Below are positions 7,674 to 16,868 of a stretch of 64,000 bases of DNA, one piece after another. Position numbers and translations under genes: made by a program. The stretch comes from Oscillospiraceae bacterium (GTDB lineage: Bacteria; Bacillota; Clostridia; Oscillospirales; Oscillospiraceae). Location: NCBI GenBank assembly GCA_017428565.1, contig JAFRQP010000022.1, positions 1-64,000 of the forward strand. The letters are read 5' to 3'. Below the pieces are notes generated by a model. The model was not told the origin of the DNA. It was given only the letters and a program-made list of their open reading frames with translations, and did not search any database. Every line of letters begins with the position of its first letter. The first letter of the stretch is position 1.

Positions 7674-8696
7674 TCAATCATCCAGGGCCTTCGCCAGATC
7701 CCGGGCGGAGAAGGCAAGCCTTCTGGCAAATTCCGCGTCATCCGCCTTCACCGCGATGCGCAGGGCGCTCTTCCGGCTCTCCGGGCAAATCTGCAGCGCG
7801 TAGCCCGCCCGGCGCAGCCGGATGCCGTCGGAATAGTCCGCGGGCAGCTCCAGCATCCATTGGGAGAGCCTGCCCATCAGCCCTGCCCGGTCCCGGCAGG
7901 GCAGCTCCAGGAGAAAGCCCTCCGGCGCGCCCTCCTCTTCCTCGGGCTCTTCCGCCGGGCAAAAGCCCTCTCCCGGCTCGATGTTCAGCTTTCCCGTCAG
8001 GGCGTCCGCGCAGCATTGGTAGTAGGAGAGGGGGGTGCCCACGTCGCACCAGTAGCCCTCCAGCGGCACGCCCAGCAGCAGCTCCTTCCGCCGGATCAGA
8101 AGGGGGAACAGGTCCTTCCCGAAATCAAAGCGCCGTCCCGCGGGGATGGCGTCCAGGGCCCGGGGGGAGAGCACATAGATCCCCGTGTTGACCAGGTCCG
8201 TGACCACCTGGGGCCAGCGCGGTTTTTCCACAAAGGCGCGGATGGCCCCCTCCGCGTCCGTGACCGCCAGCCCGTAGCGCAGAGGCGCCGCGTCCCGGCG
8301 CAGCGCCAGGCTTGCGGCGGGGCCGCGCTCCCGATGGCGCCGCCAGAGCGCGGAGAGATCCAGGTCGCAGGCCGCATCCCCGGAAATCACCAGCACGTCC
8401 TCGTCCCCGATGAAATCCGCGCAGTTCTTCACCGCCCCGGCGGTGCCCAGCTCTCCCTCCTCCACCCGGTATTCCAGACGGAGGCCCAGGCAGCTGCCGT
8501 CTCCCAGAACGGAGCGGATGTCCTCCGGGCGGTATTTCAGCGCGGCGCAGACCCGGGTGAAGCCGTGCTTTTTCAGCAGGCGCAGGATATGCTCCAGCAG
8601 CGGGCGCCCCAGCAGGGGGACCATGGGCTTGGGGAGCGGGCCGGTCACCGCCTTCAGCCTTGTCCCCTCGCCGCCTGCCAATACGATCGCCTTCAT
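7674..8696 (-). CDS. Sugar-phosphate nucleotidyltransferase
   Basis: A 340-residue protein. The N-terminal 235 residues are a nucleotidyltransferase of the GlmU/RmlA type: KAIVLAGGEGTRLKAVTG binds the nucleotide, PLPKPMVPL holds the conserved Lys, and GDAACDLD carries the metal Asp. The last 100 residues form an extra domain with an acidic stretch (PAEEPEEEEGAPEG) and no clear hexapeptide repeat. Such enzymes make NDP-sugars for surface polysaccharides; the sugar cannot be assigned. I chose the start at 8696 because GGAGGTGG lies just upstream, rather than 8717. It is divergent from gdpP. Confidence 0.82.
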   Translation of the reverse strand: MKAIVLAGGEGTRLKAVTGPLPKPMVPLLGRPLLEHILRLLKKHGFTRVCAALKYRPEDIRSVLGDGSCLGLRLEYRVEEGELGTAGAVKNCADFIGDEDVLVISGDAACDLDLSALWRRHRERGPAASLALRRDAAPLRYGLAVTDAEGAIRAFVEKPRWPQVVTDLVNTGIYVLSPRALDAIPAGRRFDFGKDLFPLLIRRKELLLGVPLEGYWCDVGTPLSYYQCCADALTGKLNIEPGEGFCPAEEPEEEEGAPEGFLLELPCRDRAGLMGRLSQWMLELPADYSDGIRLRRAGYALQICPESRKSALRIAVKADDAEFARRLAFSARDLAKALDD

Positions 8697-8763
8697 TCGC
8701 CACCTCCGCGCAAACACCCCGGTTTCTACCCGGAAGTATCCCCCACCTTGAGAAAATTATTAG

Positions 8764-8792
8764 TTGTAAAGCGCGGCAAGTTTTGGTATAAT
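8764..8792 (+). promoter_or_regulatory. SigmaA promoter of gdpP
   Basis: TTGTAA (8764-8769) and TATAAT (8787-8792) with 17-base spacing; start site about 8799, 43 bases before the chosen gdpP start. Confidence 0.7.
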
Positions 8793-8841
8793 ACCTCAAT
8801 GGTTTAATGGGCGTATTATTGGAGTACAGGAGGTGCGGCGC

Positions 8842-10836
8842 TTGAAAACCAACAAGTCCTTTAAGCGGCTTTCCGAGCCGGGCGTCCAGATCTATCTCTT
8901 TTTCATGATCCTGTTTGCGGTCGGCGCGCTGTATTTCAAGCAGTATCTGCTTGCGGCGGCCGAGGGCGGCGTGATCCTGGTGCTTCTGGCCTATTCGCTG
9001 ATCGCCCGCCGGATCCGGGAAAAGCAGCTGGAGGCGTTTATCGAGTCTGTGACCTATGACACGGAAAACGCCAAAAACAGTACGCTCCTGCATTTCCCGC
9101 TGCCCATTGCGGTGTTCAAGCTGGACGACGCCCGGATCGTCTGGGGCAACGACATGTTTTTCTCCATGTGCGGCGTATCCAAAAAGCGCATCGATTCCCG
9201 GATCTCGGATCTGGTGCCGGAATTCAACGGGAAATGGCTCATGGAGGGGAAAAAGTGCTATCCCAGCATCCTGGAGCTGAGCGGCAAAAAGTTTCAGGTC
9301 CACGGGAATCTGGTCCGCTCCGAGAAAAGCGGGGAGGAGGAAGGCTTCCTTGGCGTGACCTATTGGGTCGATGTGACCGAGTATGAAGCGGTGCGCCTGG
9401 AATATGAGGGCTCCCGCCCCGTTCCCGGCATCATCGTGATCGACAATCTGGACGAGCTGTGCAAGAATCTCCCCGAGCGCGCCCGCAACGACCTGCGGGA
9501 CCAGGTGGAGGATCAGCTCCACCAGTGGTGCGACGCCTACCACGGGATCCTGCGCCGCTATGACCGGGACCGCTATCTGGCGTTTTTTGAAAAGAGGAAT
9601 ATCGACGCCATGCGGGCGGAGAAATTCCATATCACGGAGCAGATCCATCGGGTGGAAAGCCCCAACGGGGTGGACGCCACGATTTCCATCGGCCTGGGGG
9701 AGGAGGCCTCCAACCTGGGCGAGGCGCTGCAGTTTGCGGACATGGCCGTGGAGCTTGCCCTGACCCGGGGCGGCGACCAGGCTGTGATCAAGAACCGCCT
9801 GAGCTTTGAGTTCTTCGGCGGCCGCGGCCTGGAGGTGGAAAAGCGCACCAAAGTCAAGTCCCGCGTCATGGCCAACACCCTGGCCGAGCTGATGCGCGAC
9901 TCCTCCAAGGTCTTTGTGATGGGCCACCGCTTTGCGGATCTGGACGCTCTGGGCTCCGCTGTGGGCGTGTGCTGCATGGCGCGCTCCTGCGGCGTGAAGG
10001 CCCACATCGTGCTGGACCAGGATCACAACGCCTCCAAATCTCTCCTTGCCCGTCTGCGGGAGGAGAAGGAATACAGGGAAGCCTTCCTCAGCACCCAGGA
10101 GGCTCTGCTGACTGCCGACGCAAGGACGCTTTTGGTGGTTGTGGATACCAACCGGCCCGAGCAGGTGGAGGACGCGGATCTGCTTGCCGCCTGCAACCGG
10201 GTCGCGGTCATCGACCACCATCGGGTGGCCGCCACGTATATTCAGAACGCAGCCCTGGGCTTTATCGAGCCCTACGCCTCCTCCACCTGCGAGCTCTTGA
10301 CGGAGATCCTGCAGGAGGTCACGGACCAGACCCAGATCACCCGCTGCGAGGCGGAAGCGCTGCTGGCCGGCATTGTGCTGGACACCAAGAGCTTCTCCCT
10401 GCGCACCGGCGAGCGGACCTTTGACGCCGCCGCCTGGCTGCGCCGGGCGGGGGCCGACACCACGGAGGTCAAAAAGCTCTTCCAGTCGGATATGGAGGAC
10501 ACCATCGCCCGCTACAAGATCCTGCAGAGCGCCACGCTCTATCGCAGCGTGGCCATGGCCGCTCCCAGCGAGCCGCAGAAGCGGATCGTGGCGGCCCAGG
10601 CGGCGGACGAGCTGCTGAACATTTCCGGCGTCGACGCATCCATCGTCATCGCGCCGGACGGGAAGGGAAAGATCTACGCCTCCGCCCGCTCCATCGGCGA
10701 GCTGAATGTGCAGATCCTGATGGAGAAGCTGGGCGGCGGCGGCAACCGCAGCGCGGCGGCGGTGCAGTTCTCCGGCATCAGCCTGGAGGACGCCCAGGAC
10801 AAGGTGCGCGCCGCCATCGACGAATATCTGGGCTGA
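8842..10836 (+). CDS. gdpP: Cyclic-di-AMP phosphodiesterase GdpP
   Basis: A 664-residue membrane phosphodiesterase that hydrolyses c-di-AMP to pApA, controlling potassium and cell-wall homeostasis. Two membrane helices (about 15-65) precede a PAS-like region, a degenerate GGDEF domain (about 170-310, ending ISIGLGEEASNLGEAL), a DHH domain and a DHHA1 domain. The DHH domain shows FVMGHRFADLDALGSA and VIDHHRV, and the DHHA1 domain shows GGGGNRSAAAVQFSG. The GTG at 8833 lies inside the AGGAGG Shine-Dalgarno, so I prefer the TTG at 8842, eight bases past GGAGG. It is followed by rplI and dnaB, the usual Firmicutes order gdpP-rplI-dnaB. Confidence 0.93.
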   Translation: MKTNKSFKRLSEPGVQIYLFFMILFAVGALYFKQYLLAAAEGGVILVLLAYSLIARRIREKQLEAFIESVTYDTENAKNSTLLHFPLPIAVFKLDDARIVWGNDMFFSMCGVSKKRIDSRISDLVPEFNGKWLMEGKKCYPSILELSGKKFQVHGNLVRSEKSGEEEGFLGVTYWVDVTEYEAVRLEYEGSRPVPGIIVIDNLDELCKNLPERARNDLRDQVEDQLHQWCDAYHGILRRYDRDRYLAFFEKRNIDAMRAEKFHITEQIHRVESPNGVDATISIGLGEEASNLGEALQFADMAVELALTRGGDQAVIKNRLSFEFFGGRGLEVEKRTKVKSRVMANTLAELMRDSSKVFVMGHRFADLDALGSAVGVCCMARSCGVKAHIVLDQDHNASKSLLARLREEKEYREAFLSTQEALLTADARTLLVVVDTNRPEQVEDADLLAACNRVAVIDHHRVAATYIQNAALGFIEPYASSTCELLTEILQEVTDQTQITRCEAEALLAGIVLDTKSFSLRTGERTFDAAAWLRRAGADTTEVKKLFQSDMEDTIARYKILQSATLYRSVAMAAPSEPQKRIVAAQAADELLNISGVDASIVIAPDGKGKIYASARSIGELNVQILMEKLGGGGNRSAAAVQFSGISLEDAQDKVRAAIDEYLG

Positions 10837-10878
10837 GAAGAAAAAAGCGGGGCAAAGCCCCGGTCGCGGATGCAAGCG

Positions 10879-10973
10879 CTCCTCCCCCTCGGGGAGCCTA
10901 TAAGGAAAGGAGACCCCTCAGTCTGCCTTTGGCAGACAGCTCCCCTTGCAGGGGAGCCTATAAGGAAAGGAGA
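10879..10973 (+). repeat. Palindromic repeat with a duplicated ribosome-binding-site tail before rplI
   Basis: A full 60-base unit (10914-10973) begins CCCCTCAGTCTGCC, folds as GTCTGCC/GGCAGAC and AGCTCCCC/GGGGAGC, and ends in TATAAGGAAAGGAGA. The last 23 bases, from GGGGAGCC to GGAGA, are repeated exactly 60 bases upstream at 10891-10913, behind another CCCC/GGGG dyad. The second copy supplies the AAGGAAAGGAG used by rplI. Related units lie at 43968-44172. Confidence 0.8.
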
Positions 10974-10978
10974 TAGGA

Positions 10979-11428
10979 ATGAAAGTCATATTCAATACCG
11001 ATGTGAGAGGACAGGGCAAGAAGGGCGAGATGAAGGAAGTCTCCGTGGGCTACGCCCGCAACTATCTGATCCCCCGGGGCCTGGCTGCCGAGGCCACGCC
11101 GGACCACCTCAACGCCCTGAAGCTGAAGGAGAAGGCCAAGGCCGCCCAGGCAGCCAAGGAGAAGGCCCTGGCGGAGGAGTACGGCAAGAAGCTGGGCGGC
11201 GTGCAGGTGATCGTGCGCGCCAAGGCCGGCAGCTCCGGCAAGCTCTTCGGCGCCGTCACCAGCGAGGCCATCAGCAAGGCTCTCAAGGAGCAGTTCGATA
11301 TGGACATCGAGAAGAACAAAATCGTCCAGAGCGAGCCCATCAAGGCCTTCGGCAGCTATACCGTCAAGGCGAAGCTGGGCTACGAGGTCAGCGGGAATAT
11401 CAACGTTCTGGTCGTAGAGGATAAATAA
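10979..11428 (+). CDS. rplI: 50S ribosomal protein L9
   Basis: At 149 residues this is the usual length. The N-terminal rRNA-binding domain starts [16 protein letters not shown] and contains [16 protein letters not shown], the L9 signature. The long lysine/alanine connecting helix and the C-terminal domain follow. L9 binds 23S rRNA near the L1 stalk and limits frameshifting. Its ribosome-binding site lies in the end of the palindromic repeat directly upstream. dnaB starts 39 bases downstream. Confidence 0.97.
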   Translation: MKVIFNTDVRGQGKKGEMKEVSVGYARNYLIPRGLAAEATPDHLNALKLKEKAKAAQAAKEKALAEEYGKKLGGVQVIVRAKAGSSGKLFGAVTSEAISKALKEQFDMDIEKNKIVQSEPIKAFGSYTVKAKLGYEVSGNINVLVVEDK

Positions 11429-11467
11429 GCAGCCTTTCTCTTAGTATTTGTGTGAGGAGCGCGCCAA

Positions 11468-12811
11468 ATGGACGAGCTTTTAGGAAAGAAAACACCCTAT
11501 TCCGCCGCGGCGGAGCAGGCGGTCATCGGCTCCATGCTCATCGATCCCCAGTGCATCCCGGATGTGCTGGATAAGCTGAAGGCGGACGAATTCTATCTCA
11601 AGCGCAACCGGGACATCTATGAGACGGTCTACGCCATGTTTGCCTACGGGCAGACCATCGACCCGGTGACGGTACTGGATCAGATGAAGGTCCGCGGGGT
11701 CTACGAGGACACGCTGGACAGCTACATGGCCGAGGTCATGCGCATGACGCCCACCTCCGCCAACGTCCTGGAGTACGCCGCCATCGTGCGGGACCGGGCC
11801 TTGATGCGCCGCCTGGGCGAGACCGCGGATGAGATCAACAAGATGGTGGGCGAGGGCACCGGCGAGGCGGACGCCATGCTGGAGGCGGCGGAGCGGAAGA
11901 TCTACGCTCTGCGCCAGGGCCGCAACGTGGGCGGCCTGCTGCCCATCTCCGGCATCGTGCAGAACGTGTTCGACAATCTGAACGAGGCGGCGGCCTCCGG
12001 CAACCGGATCCCCGGCATCCCCACCGGCCTGCCCGATCTGGACCGGATGATCCTGGGCCTGAACAAGTCGGAGCTCATTCTGGTCGCCGGCCGTCCCGGC
12101 ATGGGCAAGACCAGCATCGCGCTGAACATCGCCCTCCACGCCGCCATGCACGAGGGGAAGACCATTGCGATCTTTTCCCTGGAAATGTCCCGGGAGCAGC
12201 TGGTCAGCAGACTGCTGTCCAAGGCCGCGCTGGTCCCGTCCCAGAATCTGATGACCGGGCAGCTCACGCCCCAGCAGTGGCGGGATATCACCGACGCCGC
12301 CCAGCAGCTGAGCATGACGGACATCCGCATCGACGACAATCCCACCCTCACCGTTTCGGAGATGAACGCCCAGTGCCGCCGGATCCCCAAGCTGGATCTG
12401 GTGATCATCGACTATCTGCAGCTGATGCAGTCCGCCGGCAGCGGTCATTCCTGGTCCAACGAGAGCCGCACCCAGGCGGTCAGCGACATCAGCCGCATGA
12501 TGAAGATCATGGCCAAGGAGCTGAACGTTCCCGTGATCTGCGCCAGCCAGCTCAGCCGCGCCAACGAATCCCGCCAGGACAAGCGCCCCGTGCTCTCCGA
12601 CCTGCGGGAGTCCGGCGCCATCGAGCAGGACGCGGACGTGGTCATCGGCCTGTACCGCGACGGCTACTATAACCGGGAGTGCGAAAACCCCAATCTGGCC
12701 GAGGCGATCATTCTGAAAAACCGCAAGGGCTCTACGGGCATGGTGGAACTGAACTGGCTGCCGGAGTACACCTCCTTTGTCTCGGTGGAGAGATGGCACG
12801 AGGATGAATAG
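11468..12811 (+). CDS. dnaB: Replicative DNA helicase DnaB
   Basis: A 447-residue hexameric helicase. The N-terminal collar domain contains KTPYSAAAEQAVIGSMLIDP. The RecA-like domain has Walker A GRPGMGKTSIA (about residue 214), Walker B LVIIDYLQLM and the arginine-finger region. It unwinds DNA ahead of the fork and interacts with primase. The end overlaps tilS by eight bases, so the two are translationally linked. No intein or truncation is seen. Confidence 0.96.
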   Translation: MDELLGKKTPYSAAAEQAVIGSMLIDPQCIPDVLDKLKADEFYLKRNRDIYETVYAMFAYGQTIDPVTVLDQMKVRGVYEDTLDSYMAEVMRMTPTSANVLEYAAIVRDRALMRRLGETADEINKMVGEGTGEADAMLEAAERKIYALRQGRNVGGLLPISGIVQNVFDNLNEAAASGNRIPGIPTGLPDLDRMILGLNKSELILVAGRPGMGKTSIALNIALHAAMHEGKTIAIFSLEMSREQLVSRLLSKAALVPSQNLMTGQLTPQQWRDITDAAQQLSMTDIRIDDNPTLTVSEMNAQCRRIPKLDLVIIDYLQLMQSAGSGHSWSNESRTQAVSDISRMMKIMAKELNVPVICASQLSRANESRQDKRPVLSDLRESGAIEQDADVVIGLYRDGYYNRECENPNLAEAIILKNRKGSTGMVELNWLPEYTSFVSVERWHEDE

Positions 12812-14126
12812 AGACTTTGAGCTGCTCCCCGCGGGCAGCCGGGTGCTCTGCGCCGTCTCCGGCGGCGCGGATTCCGTCTGCCTGCTGCACTGGCTGCGGG
12901 GGCAGACGGATCTGCAGCTTTTCGCCGCACATTACGAGCACGGCCTGCGCGGCGAGGAGTCCCTGGGAGACGCCGCCTTTACGGAAGAGCTCTGCGCCGC
13001 GTGGGGGATCCCCTGCGCGGTCGAGCACGGAAATGCGGCCGCCTACGCGAAGGAAAAAGGCCTCGGCGTCGAGGAGGCCGCCCGGGAGCTCCGCTACGCC
13101 TTTCTGGAGCGGACCGCGGACGCGCTTGGCTGTGACCGCATCGCCACGGCCCATCAGGCCGACGACAATGCGGAGACCGTGCTGCTGAACCTGTGCCGCG
13201 GCGCGGGAGCGGCCGGTCTTGCCGGCATCCCGCCGAGGAGGGGGCGGATCGTGCGCCCCCTGCTGGATACCACCCGGGAAGAGATCGAAGACTATCTGCG
13301 GGAGCACGCCCTTCCCCACAGGGAGGACAGCAGCAACGAGAGCGAGATCTATCGTCGCAATCTCCTGCGCCATCGCGTTCTTCCGGTGCTGCGGGAGCTG
13401 AACCCCCGGGTCTCCCGGGCGATTTTGCGCTCCTCCGCCCTTCTGCGGGAGGATGAGGCCTGTCTGGACGCCCAGGCGGAGGCCTTCGTTGCCGCCCATT
13501 ATTCCGGGGACAGTCTGCCTCTGGGGGAGCTGCTGGAGCTGCCCCGGGCACTGTCAGCCCGGGTCCTGCGCCGCCTTTGTCCCAAGAGCCTGGCGCTTGC
13601 CCATGTGGAGGCGGCGCTGCGCTTCTGCGCGGGAGAGGGCCTTGGCCTTCTGGATCTGCCCGGCCTGCGCCTTCGCAGGGAGCAGGGGAGGCTTTATCTG
13701 GCGGAGGAAGCGCCCGTGACCCTTCCGGAGCGGCCCCTTCGCCCCGGGGAGAGCGTTTTCGTGCCGGAGGCCGGGCTGATCCTCCACGTGGACTGCCTGG
13801 AATACCGGGGAGAAATTTACGACTTATTCAAAACTTATCTCTTCAAATGTGAGAGTATTTGTGGTACACTAACCTGCACAGGCCGCCGGGCCGGAGATCG
13901 CTTCCACCCCCAGGGGAGAAGCTGCGGCAAAAGCCTGCACGATCTCTTTCGAGAGGCCGGCCTGACCCAGCGGGAGCGGGACAGGACCCCGGTCATTCGG
14001 GATGAGAGGGGCGTCCTTGCCGTGCCGGGCTATCCTGCGGACGAGCGGGCCCGCCCCGAGGCGGGCGATCTTGTTTTGCGCGTACAAATAGAGCATACAG
14101 GGGGACAAGATGGAGAGAGCGATTGA
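12804..14126 (+). CDS. tilS: tRNA(Ile)-lysidine synthase
   Basis: A 440-residue PP-loop ATPase. It changes C34 of the AUA-decoding tRNA-Ile to lysidine using ATP and lysine. The SGGADS P-loop is near residue 18, IATAHQADDNAETVLLNL is the second signature, and the C-terminal lysidine domain includes SLHDLFREAGLTQRERD. The start at 12804 overlaps dnaB by eight bases; its end overlaps hpt by 17 bases. The order tilS-hpt-ftsH is the classic Firmicutes cluster. An AT-rich island (13805-13875) inside the gene contains a promoter-like pair, TTCAAA (13842-13847) and TACACT (13865-13870) 17 bases apart, which might serve hpt-ftsH. Confidence 0.94.
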   Translation: MNRDFELLPAGSRVLCAVSGGADSVCLLHWLRGQTDLQLFAAHYEHGLRGEESLGDAAFTEELCAAWGIPCAVEHGNAAAYAKEKGLGVEEAARELRYAFLERTADALGCDRIATAHQADDNAETVLLNLCRGAGAAGLAGIPPRRGRIVRPLLDTTREEIEDYLREHALPHREDSSNESEIYRRNLLRHRVLPVLRELNPRVSRAILRSSALLREDEACLDAQAEAFVAAHYSGDSLPLGELLELPRALSARVLRRLCPKSLALAHVEAALRFCAGEGLGLLDLPGLRLRREQGRLYLAEEAPVTLPERPLRPGESVFVPEAGLILHVDCLEYRGEIYDLFKTYLFKCESICGTLTCTGRRAGDRFHPQGRSCGKSLHDLFREAGLTQRERDRTPVIRDERGVLAVPGYPADERARPEAGDLVLRVQIEHTGGQDGESD

Positions 14127-14643
14127 ACGCGTTCTGATCTCCGCGGAGGAGATAGAGCGGCATGTTGCGGAGATCGGAAAACAGATCTCCAGGGACTTTG
14201 AGGGGAAAGATCCCATCTTCGTGGGCGTGCTGAAGGGCTGCTTTATCTTTATGGCGGACCTGATGCGCCACGTCAGCATCAACTGCTCCATGGATTTCAT
14301 GGCGGTCTCCTCCTACAAGGGGACCACCTCCACCGGCGCCGTGAAGATCAACAAGGATCTGAACGAGGACGTGGAAGGGCGGCATCTGATCCTGGTGGAG
14401 GACATTCTGGACTCCGGGGTCACGCTGAATTATCTGAAGAACTATCTGATGGTGCGCCATCCCGCCTCCATCTCCATCGCCACGCTGATGGATAAGCCGG
14501 CCCGCCGGAAGGCGGAGGTCTATGCGGATTATTCCTGCTTTGAGATCCCCGACGCCTTTGTGGTGGGCTACGGCCTGGACTATAACGAACGGTACCGGAA
14601 TCTGCCGTATATCGGCGTGCTGAAACCGGAAATCTATAGCTGA
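14110..14643 (+). CDS. hpt: Hypoxanthine phosphoribosyltransferase
   Basis: A 177-residue purine-salvage enzyme that makes IMP or GMP from hypoxanthine or guanine and PRPP. The PRPP-binding motif is LILVEDILDSGVTL. The flexible-loop region SSYKGTTSTG and the purine-binding end FVVGYGLDYNERYRNLPY are also present. The start overlaps the end of tilS. It is followed by ftsH after 77 bases. Confidence 0.96.
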   Translation: MERAIERVLISAEEIERHVAEIGKQISRDFEGKDPIFVGVLKGCFIFMADLMRHVSINCSMDFMAVSSYKGTTSTGAVKINKDLNEDVEGRHLILVEDILDSGVTLNYLKNYLMVRHPASISIATLMDKPARRKAEVYADYSCFEIPDAFVVGYGLDYNERYRNLPYIGVLKPEIYS

Positions 14644-14720
14644 GAAGATATTTTCCGGCAACGCATGCCCGGTGGAGACCGGTCGGAGCGGTCTCTGAAC
14701 AGACAAGGAAGTGACTGCAT

Positions 14721-16823
14721 TTGAAACAAAACCGCAACAGATCCCGCGACCTGGGCTTTTATCTGATCATGCTGGCCATCCTGGTGGCGGTCGTCATGCT
14801 GCTGACCAGGACGCAGAACCCCGATCAGGTGAAAAATTATTCGGATCTGGTTACCATTTTCCAGGAAAAGCGCGTAAAATCCTTCCATTTCGTGCCGGAC
14901 AGCAGCGGCGGCACCATTGTGCTGGAGGTGCGCGACAAGACCCCCGCGTCTCCGGACGATGAGAGTGAAAACAAGATCACGGAAATGTCCTACGACCTGT
15001 ACAACTTTTCCGTGTTCTACGAGGACTTCCACGAGCTGATCCTGGAGCAGTACGAGGAGGGCTATATCACCGAGTTCGAGTATGAACCCGGCGGCGCCAT
15101 CCCCTGGTGGGTCAGCTTCATCCCCTATGCGATCCTGCTGGTGGGCGCCTTTGTCCTCTGGTATGTGATGATGAACCGGATGGGCGGAGGAGGCGCCGGC
15201 GGCGTCGCCCGCTTCAGCAAGGCGCGCACCCGCCTGGGCAGCGAGGAGAAGAACAAAAAGACCTTCAAGGACGTTGCCGGCTGCGATGAGGAGAAGGAAG
15301 AGCTGGCGGAGATCGTGGATTTCCTGAAGGACCCCAAGGCCTATACCGCCATGGGCGCCCGCATCCCCAAGGGCGTGCTTCTGGTGGGCCCTCCGGGCAC
15401 CGGCAAGACCCTGCTTGCCAAGTCCGTTGCGGGCGAGGCCAACGTGCAGTTTCTGTCCATTTCCGGCTCCGATTTTGTGGAGCTCTACGTGGGCGTGGGC
15501 GCCGGCCGTGTCCGCGACCTGTTTGACCAGGCCAAGAAGGTGGCCCCGGCCATCATCTTCATCGATGAGATCGACGCGGTGGGCCGTCAGCGCGGCAGCG
15601 GTCTGGGCGGCGGACATGACGAGCGCGAGCAGACCCTGAACCAGCTGCTGGTGGAGATGGACGGCTTCGGCAGCAACGAGGGCGTGATCGTCATGGCGGC
15701 CACCAACCGGGCGGACATCCTGGACAACGCCCTGCTGCGTCCCGGCCGGTTCGACCGGCAGATCTACGTGGGCCTGCCCGACGTGAAGGGCCGCGAGGAG
15801 ATCCTGAAGATCCACTCCCGCGACAAGCACCTGGCGGAGGATGTGAACCTAGGCAGCATCGCCCGGGGCACTGTGGGCTTCGCCGGCGCGGATCTGGAAA
15901 ACCTGATGAACGAGGCGGCGCTGCTGGCGGTCCGCCGGAAGCATCGCTTCATCACCATGGAGGATATCGACGAGGCCATTCTCAAGGTCCAGATGGGCCC
16001 GGAGAAGAAGAGCCGCAAGGTCACCGAAAAGGCGCGGCGGCTCACGGCCTATCACGAGTCCGGCCACGCGGTGGCGGCCAAGTTCTGCCCCCACGCCGAC
16101 CCCGTGCACTATATCACCATCATCCCCCGCGGGCCCGCCGGCGGCTTTACCCTCTATCGGCCCACGGAGGACGCGGAGGACTTCACCACCCGCGCCGAGC
16201 TCTTTGAGCGGATCGTGACCGCCCTGGGCGGCCGGGTCGCGGAGAAGCTGTTCCTGGACGATATTTCCACCGGCGCCTCCAGCGATATCCAGCATGCCAG
16301 CTCCATGGCGCGGGACATGATCACCAAGTACGGCATGAGCGAGCGGCTGGGACCCATTTCCTACGACAGCTCCGGCCATTCCATCTTCATCGGCCGGGAC
16401 TTCGGCCAAACCAAGAGCTATTCCGAGGAGACCGCCGCCGCCATCGACGAGGAGGTCAAGGCCATCTTCGACCGGGCCTCGCAGATGTGCGAGCGGATCC
16501 TCACCGAGCACGCCGAGCAGCTGAAAGCCATCGCGGAGTACCTGCTGGTCCATGAGACCATGGAGGGCGAGGAGTTCAACTACTTCTTCGAGCATGGTGA
16601 GTTCATGCCGGAGAGTGAAAAACAGGCCCGCAAGGCCCGCAGCGACAGCACCATCGAGCGCCCCGCCCGGAAGATCGCCCGCTTTGACGAGCCGGCGGAG
16701 AAGACCGAGCAGAAGCCCGAGGAAAAGCCCGGGGAGAAGCCGCAGGAGCCCGCCACGGAGCCCCCGCAGGAGCCTCACTCCTGGGACGATCCCTTCCCCT
16801 GGGACGGGGACAAAAAAGAATAA
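14721..16823 (+). CDS. ftsH: ATP-dependent zinc metalloprotease FtsH
   Basis: A 700-residue membrane AAA+ protease that degrades misfolded membrane proteins and some regulators. Two transmembrane segments (about 10-30 and 130-150) flank an extracytoplasmic domain. The AAA domain has Walker A GPPGTGKT, Walker [16 protein letters not shown] and the arginine-finger region, and the protease has the zinc motif HESGH. The C-terminal tail after about residue 640 is rich in Glu, Pro and Lys and probably disordered. TTG at 14721 is the start, with AAGGAAG upstream. The gene ends inside a palindromic terminator. Confidence 0.97.
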   Translation: MKQNRNRSRDLGFYLIMLAILVAVVMLLTRTQNPDQVKNYSDLVTIFQEKRVKSFHFVPDSSGGTIVLEVRDKTPASPDDESENKITEMSYDLYNFSVFYEDFHELILEQYEEGYITEFEYEPGGAIPWWVSFIPYAILLVGAFVLWYVMMNRMGGGGAGGVARFSKARTRLGSEEKNKKTFKDVAGCDEEKEELAEIVDFLKDPKAYTAMGARIPKGVLLVGPPGTGKTLLAKSVAGEANVQFLSISGSDFVELYVGVGAGRVRDLFDQAKKVAPAIIFIDEIDAVGRQRGSGLGGGHDEREQTLNQLLVEMDGFGSNEGVIVMAATNRADILDNALLRPGRFDRQIYVGLPDVKGREEILKIHSRDKHLAEDVNLGSIARGTVGFAGADLENLMNEAALLAVRRKHRFITMEDIDEAILKVQMGPEKKSRKVTEKARRLTAYHESGHAVAAKFCPHADPVHYITIIPRGPAGGFTLYRPTEDAEDFTTRAELFERIVTALGGRVAEKLFLDDISTGASSDIQHASSMARDMITKYGMSERLGPISYDSSGHSIFIGRDFGQTKSYSEETAAAIDEEVKAIFDRASQMCERILTEHAEQLKAIAEYLLVHETMEGEEFNYFFEHGEFMPESEKQARKARSDSTIERPARKIARFDEPAEKTEQKPEEKPGEKPQEPATEPPQEPHSWDDPFPWDGDKKE

Positions 16824-16868
16824 GCAAAAAAGAGACTGTTCCTCGGAACAGTCTCTTTTTTGCTTATT
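16819..16868. terminator. Perfect 24-base inverted repeat: bidirectional terminator holding both stop codons
   Basis: The arms 16819-16842 and 16845-16868 are exact complements around a TC loop. The core is GAGACTGTTCC/GGAACAGTCTC with AAAAAA before and TTTTTT after, so it works on both strands. The ftsH TAA (16821-16823) and the transglutaminase TAA (minus, 16866-16864) sit in mirror positions in the two arms. Confidence 0.92.
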
